From: CAYSPG01 sp964432885
GTDB taxonomy: Bacteria > Bacteroidota > Bacteroidia > AKYH767-A > OLB10
Reading direction: 5' to 3'
NCBI GenBank assembly: GCA_964432885.1
Contig: CAYSPG010000036.1
Location: forward strand, 1-14,015
DNA length: 14,015 bases
The notes under the pieces were generated by a model. The model was not told the DNA's origin. It searched no databases and worked only from the letters and a program-made list of their open reading frames with translations. Shown one piece after another: positions 7,852 to 14,015 of this stretch. How positions within the stretch are numbered: position 1 is the first letter of the stretch; each line of letters opens with the position of its first letter. The translations under genes were made by a program, and so were the position numbers.

Positions 7852-8991
7852 ATGAAAGATTTTATTAACCAAAACTACCATCTTATCATTTATGTATTTA
7901 TCTTTTTAAGTTCGCTTGCATTTACATTTTTGATGAACAGTTTGTTTTTGCGTTTTTTCCACACACTTGGAATACGCAACCGCAACGATGGAACCATTAT
8001 TCGCTGGGGGACAATGTCAAAACCTGCTGTAGGAGGACTTTCTTTTTACATTATGTTTTTGCTTTCGCTTGCCTCCTACTCTATTTTTTTTAATCCAAAC
8101 GATGCATTGTTTAATTCACAGTTTATGGGCTTTATTATTGCTATGGCCGTTGGCTTTTTGGCAGGCCTTGCCGATGATGCTTATGATACCAAACCGGTAT
8201 TAAAATTTTTAGCTCAGGTAATGTGTGGAGTTTGCCTTGTTTTTACCGGCACGTACATACAACTGTTTGACAACATGATTGTAAATTATTTTATAACTGT
8301 GTTTTGGGTAGTAGGTATTATGAACTCGGTAAACATGCTGGATAACATGGATGGAATAACTGCTAGCGTTAGCGCTGGCATATTATTGTCAGCAATAGTT
8401 ACCATCGTATCACATGGCGATGTAAATAACTTGTACCTTATTGCATTAATTGGATTGCTTGCCGCCATTATTGGTTTTTTGTTTTTCAATTGGCATCCTT
8501 CAAAAATGTACATGGGTGATACAGGCAGCCAGTTTTTGGGCGTATTTTTAGCTGCAATAGGCATTATGTTTTTTTGGAACAACCCATATGCGGTTGCAGG
8601 TGCCGAAACTCCTTCCATTAAAAAAGTAATAATTCCTCTTATCGCCTTTATTCTTCCAATTGTTGATACCACCATTGTGGTTACAAACAGATTAAGCAGA
8701 GGCCGTAGTCCTTTTGTTGGTGGTAAAGACCACACAACGCACAGCCTGGCTTACATGGGATTAAACGACAGACAGGTAGGCTGGATTTTTGTAGGAATGT
8801 CGGTGGTTTCAATCATATTAGTTTACATCATCAATAGGTTTATTGATACCTGGAGCGACTTCTACTCATGGCTTTTTCTTGGATATTTTTCAATCCTTGT
8901 ATCTGTATTGTTTTATACTACCAACCGAATTCGCGAAAAACGTAAACAGCATACACGTCCCGAAGCTCACTTAAAACCATCACATTTATAA
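7852..8991 (+). CDS. WecA/Rfe-type polyprenyl-phosphate sugar-1-phosphate transferase (MraY family)
   Basis: This 379-residue integral membrane enzyme should start glycan synthesis by transferring a sugar-1-phosphate, typically N-acetylglucosamine-1-phosphate, from UDP-sugar to undecaprenyl phosphate on the cytoplasmic face. About 11 hydrophobic segments fit the WecA topology. The family motifs are in order: SKPAVGGLSF (56-65), the metal-binding DDAYD (108-112), NMLDNMDG (161-168), MGDTGS (221-226) and the cytoplasmic loop GRSPFVGGKDHTTHSL (284-299), with H294 and H297 as the family histidines. The absence of the MraY-specific sequence pattern and the context favour WecA/TagO-like over MraY. 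The C-terminus is a short basic cytoplasmic tail. It lies 117 bp after rfbC on the same strand and is probably functionally linked to it. The exact sugar is inferred, not seen. Confidence 0.9.
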   Translation: MKDFINQNYHLIIYVFIFLSSLAFTFLMNSLFLRFFHTLGIRNRNDGTIIRWGTMSKPAVGGLSFYIMFLLSLASYSIFFNPNDALFNSQFMGFIIAMAVGFLAGLADDAYDTKPVLKFLAQVMCGVCLVFTGTYIQLFDNMIVNYFITVFWVVGIMNSVNMLDNMDGITASVSAGILLSAIVTIVSHGDVNNLYLIALIGLLAAIIGFLFFNWHPSKMYMGDTGSQFLGVFLAAIGIMFFWNNPYAVAGAETPSIKKVIIPLIAFILPIVDTTIVVTNRLSRGRSPFVGGKDHTTHSLAYMGLNDRQVGWIFVGMSVVSIILVYIINRFIDTWSDFYSWLFLGYFSILVSVLFYTTNRIREKRKQHTRPEAHLKPSHL

Positions 8992-9107
8992 GTCAATTTA
9001 AGTTTGCGTTAGCTTTTTAATTACACTTGATATTTCTTTTGGACCGACTCTAAATCAGGGGATTTTTTTTGAACAACAAACTCACCTCCCCTCAGTTAAA
9101 AAAACGA
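8992..9107. other. Convergent junction between polysaccharide locus and T9SS module
   Basis: The plus-strand WecA-type gene and the minus-strand OmpA-family gene end tail to tail, 116 bp apart. The only structure I see is AGGGGA (9057-9062) paired with TCCCCT (9087-9092) across a 24-nt loop. It lacks an adjacent T-run on either strand and is not a convincing intrinsic terminator. Confidence 0.5.
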
Positions 9108-11282
9108 TTATTTCATATTTAGAATCTTAAATTCTGTTCTACGGTTTCTCTGATGTTCTTCATCGGTACATGGCACATCATTAGCACACTTATTTATCGG
9201 CAGGGTTTCTCCGTATCCTATAGCTACAAGCCGTTCAGCTTTAATTCCTTTTTTAGTAAGATACTTTACAACTGCGTTTGCTCTCTTTTGCGAAAGCATA
9301 AGATTGTATTTATCATCAGCGCGGCTGTCGGTGTGCGATCGCAACTCAATTTTCATGGTAGAATACTTCTTTAATATGTCTGCGAGTTTGTTTAATTCAG
9401 GCTCATCCACTCTGCGAATGTTGTATTTGTCTAAATCGTAATAAACATTGGTTAAGCGAACAATGTTTCCCACGCAGGCAATTTCTAAATCAGCATGAAT
9501 GGTAGGGCTTTCTTTCCAGTCGGTAGTTGCTGTATCTAAACTGCTCATGATGCACTCAGGATTTACAGCAGTTACACGGTATTCCGTTTTAGGATCAAGG
9601 TCTTTAAAGCTGTATCTACCATCATCGGCAGTTAAATAAAATAAAGTGTCGTTTGATTTTAGATTAAGCAAATACACTTCAATTCCACTTAACGGATTAG
9701 TTGTGTTTTCTTCGTACACAACTCCTTCAATGGTAAGTGATGGAAGTGTTCCCAATGGAATTTCGACTTTAAGTAAACTTCCCGGGGAGGCATCATTTGT
9801 GTTTAACTTCTGGTTGTTTGGCATGTAAGATTCTTTGCTTGCCAGAAAATCGTATGCAGAATTAAAATCAAGAAGCATTTCAAAATCACCAAGCAACCCC
9901 GTTGAAATATCTTTGGTAACCGAATCGTTTATGTTTATTTTTACTTGTGCTATGTCCACAGGGTAACCCGTAGTAGCATCATACACCAAACCATCCAAGC
10001 GCAAACCGTTAACATGAAAAGAATATATGTCGTCATCTGTCTTATTTTCTCTGTTTGATGATAGATAACCAAGATTATTTTTTGAATCGAACACATATTC
10101 AAAATCATCATAGGAACTATTGATAGGAGCACCAATATTATGAGGCTCGGTGTATTTGCCATCAATGTTTCTGATGCTGAAAATATCAAGCCCGCCTAAT
10201 CCGGGCAAACCGTTTGATGCAAAATATATTTTTCCCTCGGCATCTACGGTTGCAAACATCTCATTGCCTTTTGTATTAATGCTTGCTCCTAAGTTTACTG
10301 GCTTCGACCAGTTGCTGCCTTGCTTGGTACAAACGTATAAATCCATCCCACCATTTCCTCCCTGCATGTCAGATGAAAAATAAAGACGCGTACCGTCAGG
10401 GCTTAGTGCTGCATGGGCACAACTGTAATTATCGTTGTTGTATTGAAATGGTTCTTTTATTTTCCATTTACCCTTTTCTAATACGGCCTTATAAATTTTT
10501 AACCTGATGGTTTTATCAGAAATATTTTTTGCTTTCCCATCCGTATTATTACATGTTAGGTACATTTCCTGCCCGTCAGCACTAAAACAAACAGGGCCAT
10601 TGTTGTATTTGCTTTGAATGTCTGACGCAAAAGCGGCAGGCTCAATAAAATTATTCTCTAATCCTTTGCTGTAGTAGAGCGAATGAAAGGGTTTGTCTGT
10701 CCAACTATATCTGCGTTCAAAAAGCGAACTGCTTTTTCGAGCAGATGCAAAAACAATTCCATCATTATACAAGGCTGCACCAAAATCACTGTTGTCAGAA
10801 TTGATTTCAAGTTTCTGCATTGCATAAAAATTACTGTCAGTGTAAAAGAGAGGAAGAAAGTCAATGGCTGAAATAAAATTCTCTGCACGCTTGTCACCAT
10901 TGCCTGATGATTCAATATATGTTTGAAGCCATTTATATGCTTCGTCATATTTTTGATTATTCATTAGCACCATTGCATAATTAAATTTTTGCGCTGGTGT
11001 GCAAGCCGGCAGCGTTACCAATTGCGCATAACATCTTTCGGCCTCAGTATAATTATTATTTATACGATAGCTCTCTGCGAGATTGCTCCACAGTGCATAA
11101 GATTCAGGTTTTTTCTTTGCAGATTTTTCATATTTAGGAATAGCACTGCTGAATGCAAACTGATCAAATAATTTATCGCCTTTGCTTTTAGGTGATTGCC
11201 CAAAACAAAATCCTGGCATTGTAATAATAATACAAACAATGCTGAGTATCTTCTTTGGATTTAATTTTTCTATACGTGTCAT
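9108..11282 (-). CDS. PorE-like OmpA-family protein (TPR, beta-propeller, two CRD-like domains, peptidoglycan-binding domain)
   Basis: This 724-residue exported protein should anchor a T9SS-associated outer-membrane complex to peptidoglycan. A signal peptide covers residues 1 to about 29, with no lipobox. TPR-like helices follow (about 30-125, e.g. ALWSNLAESYRINNNYTEAE). PD40/WD40-like propeller blades occupy about 150-425, with repeated signatures such as LSPDGTRLYFSSD (293-305) and GKIYFASNGLPGLGGLDIF (350-368). Two carboxypeptidase-regulatory-like domains start at LDGLVYDATTG (429) and IEGVVYEENTTN (518). The OmpA C-terminal domain (about 610-724) has HTDSR (D652) and LSQKR (R667), the Asp/Arg pair 15 residues apart that binds diaminopimelate. 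This order matches PorE of the Porphyromonas T9SS, except for two CRD-like units instead of one. It is the last gene of the adhesin-PorP-OmpA set, 47 bp after the PorP/SprF gene, so it is likely a cargo-linked paralogue rather than the core PorE. Confidence 0.92.
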   Translation of the reverse strand: MTRIEKLNPKKILSIVCIIITMPGFCFGQSPKSKGDKLFDQFAFSSAIPKYEKSAKKKPESYALWSNLAESYRINNNYTEAERCYAQLVTLPACTPAQKFNYAMVLMNNQKYDEAYKWLQTYIESSGNGDKRAENFISAIDFLPLFYTDSNFYAMQKLEINSDNSDFGAALYNDGIVFASARKSSSLFERRYSWTDKPFHSLYYSKGLENNFIEPAAFASDIQSKYNNGPVCFSADGQEMYLTCNNTDGKAKNISDKTIRLKIYKAVLEKGKWKIKEPFQYNNDNYSCAHAALSPDGTRLYFSSDMQGGNGGMDLYVCTKQGSNWSKPVNLGASINTKGNEMFATVDAEGKIYFASNGLPGLGGLDIFSIRNIDGKYTEPHNIGAPINSSYDDFEYVFDSKNNLGYLSSNRENKTDDDIYSFHVNGLRLDGLVYDATTGYPVDIAQVKININDSVTKDISTGLLGDFEMLLDFNSAYDFLASKESYMPNNQKLNTNDASPGSLLKVEIPLGTLPSLTIEGVVYEENTTNPLSGIEVYLLNLKSNDTLFYLTADDGRYSFKDLDPKTEYRVTAVNPECIMSSLDTATTDWKESPTIHADLEIACVGNIVRLTNVYYDLDKYNIRRVDEPELNKLADILKKYSTMKIELRSHTDSRADDKYNLMLSQKRANAVVKYLTKKGIKAERLVAIGYGETLPINKCANDVPCTDEEHQRNRRTEFKILNMK

Positions 11283-11329
11283 TTTAATTTAATAGTGCTG
11301 TATTTGTTCTATTTGCATAGAAATAGTTT

Positions 11330-12277
11330 TTAAAATAACCTTGGCGTTATAACTCTCTTTTTGTCAAAGCTGAAATCATATCCAAGGGTTATTTCATGTG
11401 TTCCGTTTGAATAATTCTGTAAAGCCGATGTGGTGTAATCAAAAGAATATCCAAATCGCAATTGGCGCGTTAGCTGAAATGATGTTAGAAATGTAATAGC
11501 ATCTCCACTGCGGTAGCCTGCTCCAATCCACCAAAAATCTTTTACCAGCAAGTTTGCATTTACATCTAATTCTATGGGTGCACCACTTACAGCTTTTATC
11601 ATCATGCTTGGTTTTAATTTAAAATCTTCGGTAAGATTAAACACATACGCTCCTGTAAGAAAGTAATGCCAGTTTTTGCTGTTGGCAGTGTTGGTTACCA
11701 TGTTTGACTGAGACACATCTACTTTGTTTTTAATCAATCGCGGAATGGACAAGCCCACATAATATTTTTCCTGGTAGTAATACATGCCAAATCCGGCATT
11801 GGGTAAAATTAAATTGGGTGTGTTGGCCGAAAACTTTTTATCGCCCGCATCGGCAGTTTTAATTTCGAGAAAGCGTTCCTGGTAATTAATAATTCCTGCT
11901 TGTAGGCCGAGAGAAAAATGTCCTTCGCCTAAGCGCATACGATATGCATAGTTACCATAGAAAGATAATTTATGCGTAACCCCTATCTCTTCATTCAACA
12001 AATTAAAACCAATTCCAATTTTTTGATTTCGTATTGGAGTGTGAATACTAAACGTTTCTGTTTTTGGTGCGCCTTCCAAACCCACCCATTGATTTCGGTA
12101 CAGCAACGTAGCGGCAATACTCTCACGCGAACCTGCATAAGCAGGATTGATGTACATTTCGTTATTCATGTACTGTGTAAACATGGGGTCGTATTGCGCA
12201 AAGGTTTTTGCTCCTGATAAAATCAAAATGACTATCAGAAGAATTCCTTTGCACTTACTATATTTATTTTGCATCAC
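11330..12277 (-). CDS. Type IX secretion system membrane protein, PorP/SprF family
   Basis: This 315-residue outer-membrane beta-barrel protein belongs to the PorP/SprF family. SprF of Flavobacterium is needed to export the adhesin SprB, whose gene lies beside it. A signal peptide spans residues 1-28 (TFAQ/YD). The family start is clear: QYDPMFTQYMNNEMYINPAYAGS (positions 28-50, in part), then alternating amphipathic strands (e.g. KIGIGFNLLNEEIG, YAYRMRLGEGHFSLGLQAG) and the terminal ITPRLF ending in phenylalanine, as expected of an outer-membrane barrel. Two consecutive ATG codons are possible starts (12277 or 12274). It begins 21 bp after the stop of the type B sorting-domain protein and precedes the PorE-like gene by 47 bp. 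This arrangement suggests it receives that specific secreted protein at the surface. Confidence 0.94.
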   Translation of the reverse strand: MMQNKYSKCKGILLIVILILSGAKTFAQYDPMFTQYMNNEMYINPAYAGSRESIAATLLYRNQWVGLEGAPKTETFSIHTPIRNQKIGIGFNLLNEEIGVTHKLSFYGNYAYRMRLGEGHFSLGLQAGIINYQERFLEIKTADAGDKKFSANTPNLILPNAGFGMYYYQEKYYVGLSIPRLIKNKVDVSQSNMVTNTANSKNWHYFLTGAYVFNLTEDFKLKPSMMIKAVSGAPIELDVNANLLVKDFWWIGAGYRSGDAITFLTSFQLTRQLRFGYSFDYTTSALQNYSNGTHEITLGYDFSFDKKRVITPRLF

Positions 12278-12298
12278 TTATGAATATTTTAAAATCAA

Positions 12299-14015
12299 TT
12301 ATCTGTTCAACACCACAAATCCTGCTCTTGGTTTTTTTCCGTCTTTAACATTAAGTATGTAATAGTATGTTCCGCTTGGCAATTCATGTCCGATAACGTT
12401 TAGCGATCCTTTATTGCTTGCCCCATTCCATGAGTTGTCGTAATTATTTTTTTCATAAACAATATTTCCCCAGCGGTTAAAAACCTGCACTTCATTGTCG
12501 GGGAATTTTTCCAAACCTGCAATTACCCATGTGTCATTTGTTCCGTCACCGTCAGGCGAGAAACCGTTAGGAATAGAAATCGAATCGCAATCAACAATAA
12601 CGGTAATTGATTCATAAGCTGTGCAACCGTTATCATCGGTTACTGTTACTGTATATTCAGTTGTTGCTTCGGGATATGCTACAGGATTATAAATTGTTGA
12701 ATTATTTAATCCGGTTGCTGGATTCCACTGATAATCATTTCCACCACTTACGTTCAATTGCGCACCAGCAGCACAATTGTAACCTGAAGTCGTAATATCA
12801 ATATTTGGTAAATCAAAAACAGTAACTGCAAACGTGTCGGACGCAAAAGTTCCGCAAGTGCTGGTTAGCACCACTGAATAATTTCCTTCGTCAGAAGCAA
12901 CATAAGACGCGCTGTTTGCATTGGTAATTATTTGTCCGTCACGGTACCATTGATAAGCGTTAACATTAACTCCGTTAACGGTGAGTGCTACATTTCCACC
13001 TTTGCAGAAAGAGGCAGGCCCACCAGCAGAGAGTATTGCCTGCGAACTATCACTAATTGTGAATGACTGACTCAATACACAGTTATTAGAATCTGTAACA
13101 GTAACAGAATAATTTCCTGCACTTAAATTATTTAACGAAGCTGCTACAGAATTATCATTCCATAAATAATTGTATGACGGAGTTCCTCCCAAAACATTCA
13201 ACTGAACAGAGCCAAGGTTTCCGCCAAGGCAAAATGCATCTGTAATTACTGAAGTAATTAAAAGCGCGCTGTCGGGTTGAGTTACATTTAATGAAGTTGA
13301 ATATGAACATCCGCTTATATCCGTAATTGTAACAGTATAAACACCGGCAACAAGATTTGAAATGTCTTCTGTAGTATCGGCCGTGCTCCACACAAATGTG
13401 TATGGCATTGTTCCCCCTGACGGAGTTAAATCTATTGCTCCTGTATTATTTCCAAAACATAATACGTTGGTTTGTGTGTTGCTTTGTGTAAGTGCAGCTG
13501 CAGGTTCGGTAATTGTAACTGTTGTTGATGTGGTGCAATTATTTGCATCCGTAATTGTAACAGTATAAACACCGGCAACAAGATTTGAAATGTCTTCTGT
13601 ANNNNNNNNNNNNNNNNNNNNNNNNNNNNNNNNNNNNNNNNNNNNNNNNNNNNNNNNNNNNNNNNNNNNNNNNNNNNNNNNNNNNNNNNNNNNNNNNNNN
13701 NGTTTGTGTGTTGCTTTGTGTAAGTGCAGCTGCAGGTTCGGTAATTGTAACTGTTGCACTCGTATTGCAATTGTTTACGTCATTAACGGTTACTGTGTAA
13801 ACGCCTGCAATCAGTCCTGAAATATCTTGTATTGTATCTGCATTACTCCACAAATAAGAATATGGTAATGTTCCGCCTGTTACAGTCAAATCAATTGCAC
13901 CAGTGTTGTTTCCAAAACATAATACATTAGTTTTGGTAGCGCTCGCTATTGGTGTTGCACCACCAGTAATTGTTACCTGGTCACTTGAACTTGCACACGG
14001 TGCGTTTGTAATCGT
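12299..14015 (-). CDS. SprB-repeat surface protein with type B T9SS C-terminal sorting domain, 5' end outside the window and interrupted by an assembly gap
   Basis: The 3' part of a large secreted adhesin-like gene runs in from the right edge. The frame on the far side of the gap starts with a whole codon at 14015 (TITNAPCASSS). From the N-terminal side there are four SprB-type repeats (each with C-x-G, GG-xxPY and xDxxxC signatures), an Ig-like domain (about 13030-12820, YQWYRDGQI), a PKD-like segment (about 12800-12590, YQWNPATGLNNSTIY), and a 93-residue type B sorting domain (12580-12302) with IPNGFSPDGDGTNDTW, VQVFNRWG and LPSGTYYYIL, ending VVLNR and TAA. This domain (TIGR04131 family) targets proteins through the T9SS, as in the gliding adhesin SprB. 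The 100-N gap at 13602-13701 shifts the frame by one base. A true missing length of 96 bp restores it, giving 570 residues plus stop in the window. The gene is thus probably intact. Gliding itself is not shown; many non-gliding species have such proteins. Confidence 0.92.
13319..13601 (-). repeat. 55-bp exact direct repeat, left side of the gap
   Basis: 13319-13373 and 13547-13601 are identical over 55 bp, 228 bp apart, both coding for the end of an SprB unit (TEDISNLVAGVYTVTITD). The second copy stops exactly at the first N of the gap, so the identity probably continues into the missing sequence. Confidence 0.9.
13470..13756 (-). repeat. 55-bp exact direct repeat, right side of the gap
   Basis: 13470-13524 and 13702-13756 are identical over 55 bp. 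They encode the linker TVTITEPAAALTQSNTQ. The second copy begins exactly at the first base after the gap. The copies are 232 bp apart as assembled, and 228 bp apart if the gap is really 96 bp. Confidence 0.9.
13602..13701. other. Scaffold gap of exactly 100 N
   Basis: A 100-base run of N is the usual placeholder for a gap of unknown length. It lies inside an SprB unit whose neighbours are near-identical, so it marks an unresolved repeat and not a biological feature. The codon phase before and after differs by one base, so the true length must be a multiple of three; 96 bp completes a 55-codon unit. Confidence 0.97.

Larger units (their letters stand above)
13079..13931 (-). repeat. Four SprB-type protein repeats
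   Basis: The units are at 13931-13767 (55 codons), 13703-13535 (contains the gap), 13471-13307 (55 codons) and 13240-13079 (54 codons, more diverged), separated by linkers of 21, 21 and 22 codons. Units 1-3 begin with TNVLCFGNNTGAIDL (unit 2 is only inferred through the gap), and the linkers share TITEPAAALTQSNTQ. Period between units 2 and 3 and their linkers is 76 codons (228 bp). Part of a preceding repeat unit appears at 14015-13932. These beta-rich units build the long stalk of surface adhesins. Confidence 0.88.

Noticed and set aside
7852..8991. MraY (peptidoglycan lipid I synthase) for the transferase
   Set aside because: The loop GRSPFVGGKDHTTHSL and the polysaccharide context fit WecA/TagO-like enzymes better, and no cell-wall (mur) genes are adjacent.
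9057..9092. Inverted repeat AGGGGA/TCCCCT as a bidirectional terminator between convergent genes
   Set aside because: The stem is only 6 bp with a 24-nt loop, and no T-run follows it on either strand.
9153..12362. Several plus-strand open frames of 60-80 codons across the OmpA and PorP region
   Set aside because: They lie opposite well-supported genes, have no recognisable domains and show no start-site signals.
13539..13889. Separate overlapping open frames around the gap, suggesting a frameshifted or split gene
   Set aside because: The phase change coincides exactly with the 100-N placeholder. A 96-bp fill restores one frame, so it is an assembly effect.
13079..13931. Regular repeats resembling a CRISPR array
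   Set aside because: The 228-bp period is a multiple of three, the repeats encode conserved SprB units in frame, and the linkers are also conserved. There are no unique spacers.

Overview
The window looks like a draft-genome scaffold from a Bacteroidota (Bacteroidetes) bacterium, most likely an environmental or metagenome-derived member. The evidence is AT-rich DNA, no obvious Shine-Dalgarno sites, Bacteroidetes-type -7 promoter elements (TAnnTTTG), a tyrosine kinase with a Gly-Tyr tail, and proteins diagnostic of the type IX secretion system (T9SS): a PorP/SprF-family protein, a PorE-like OmpA protein and a type B T9SS sorting domain. I cannot name a genus.

Layout. (1) Positions 1-2330, minus strand: a two-gene unit with a secreted thioredoxin-like protein (DUF4369/DUF5106-type N-terminal part, CGHC active site), then a polytopic membrane protein cut off by the window edge. 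(2) Positions 2331-2641: a 311-bp divergent intergenic region. (3) Positions 2642-8991, plus strand: an exopolysaccharide or capsule assembly locus. It holds a GT-B glycosyltransferase, a Wza-type outer-membrane export lipoprotein, a Wzc-type chain-length regulator fused to a tyrosine autokinase, RfbC (dTDP-4-dehydrorhamnose 3,5-epimerase) and a WecA-type polyprenyl-phosphate sugar-1-phosphate transferase. Together these cover chain initiation, sugar supply, glycosyl transfer, length control and export. No flippase, polymerase or kinase-opposing phosphatase is recognised here. (4) Positions 8992-9107: a convergent junction. (5) Positions 9108-14015, minus strand: a T9SS surface-protein module, transcribed as a large SprB-repeat adhesin-like protein (5' end outside the window) with a type B C-terminal sorting domain, then a PorP/SprF-family protein, then a PorE-like protein (TPR, propeller, two carboxypeptidase-regulatory-like domains, OmpA peptidoglycan-binding domain).

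The most instructive anomaly is the 100-N gap at 13602-13701 inside the adhesin gene. Each edge of the gap is a 55-bp exact copy of sequence found elsewhere in the same gene, and the two reading frames disagree across it by one base. Both the 228-bp repeat period and the reading frame are restored if the missing sequence is 96 bp, or 96 plus whole 228-bp units. The gene is therefore probably intact and the apparent frameshift is an assembly artefact. The other notable sequence feature is a tail of 14 tyrosines alternating with glycine at the C-terminus of the tyrosine kinase.

I found no tRNA, rRNA, CRISPR array, insertion sequence or convincing novel system. The window is a well-formed pair of known surface systems with some unusual details.
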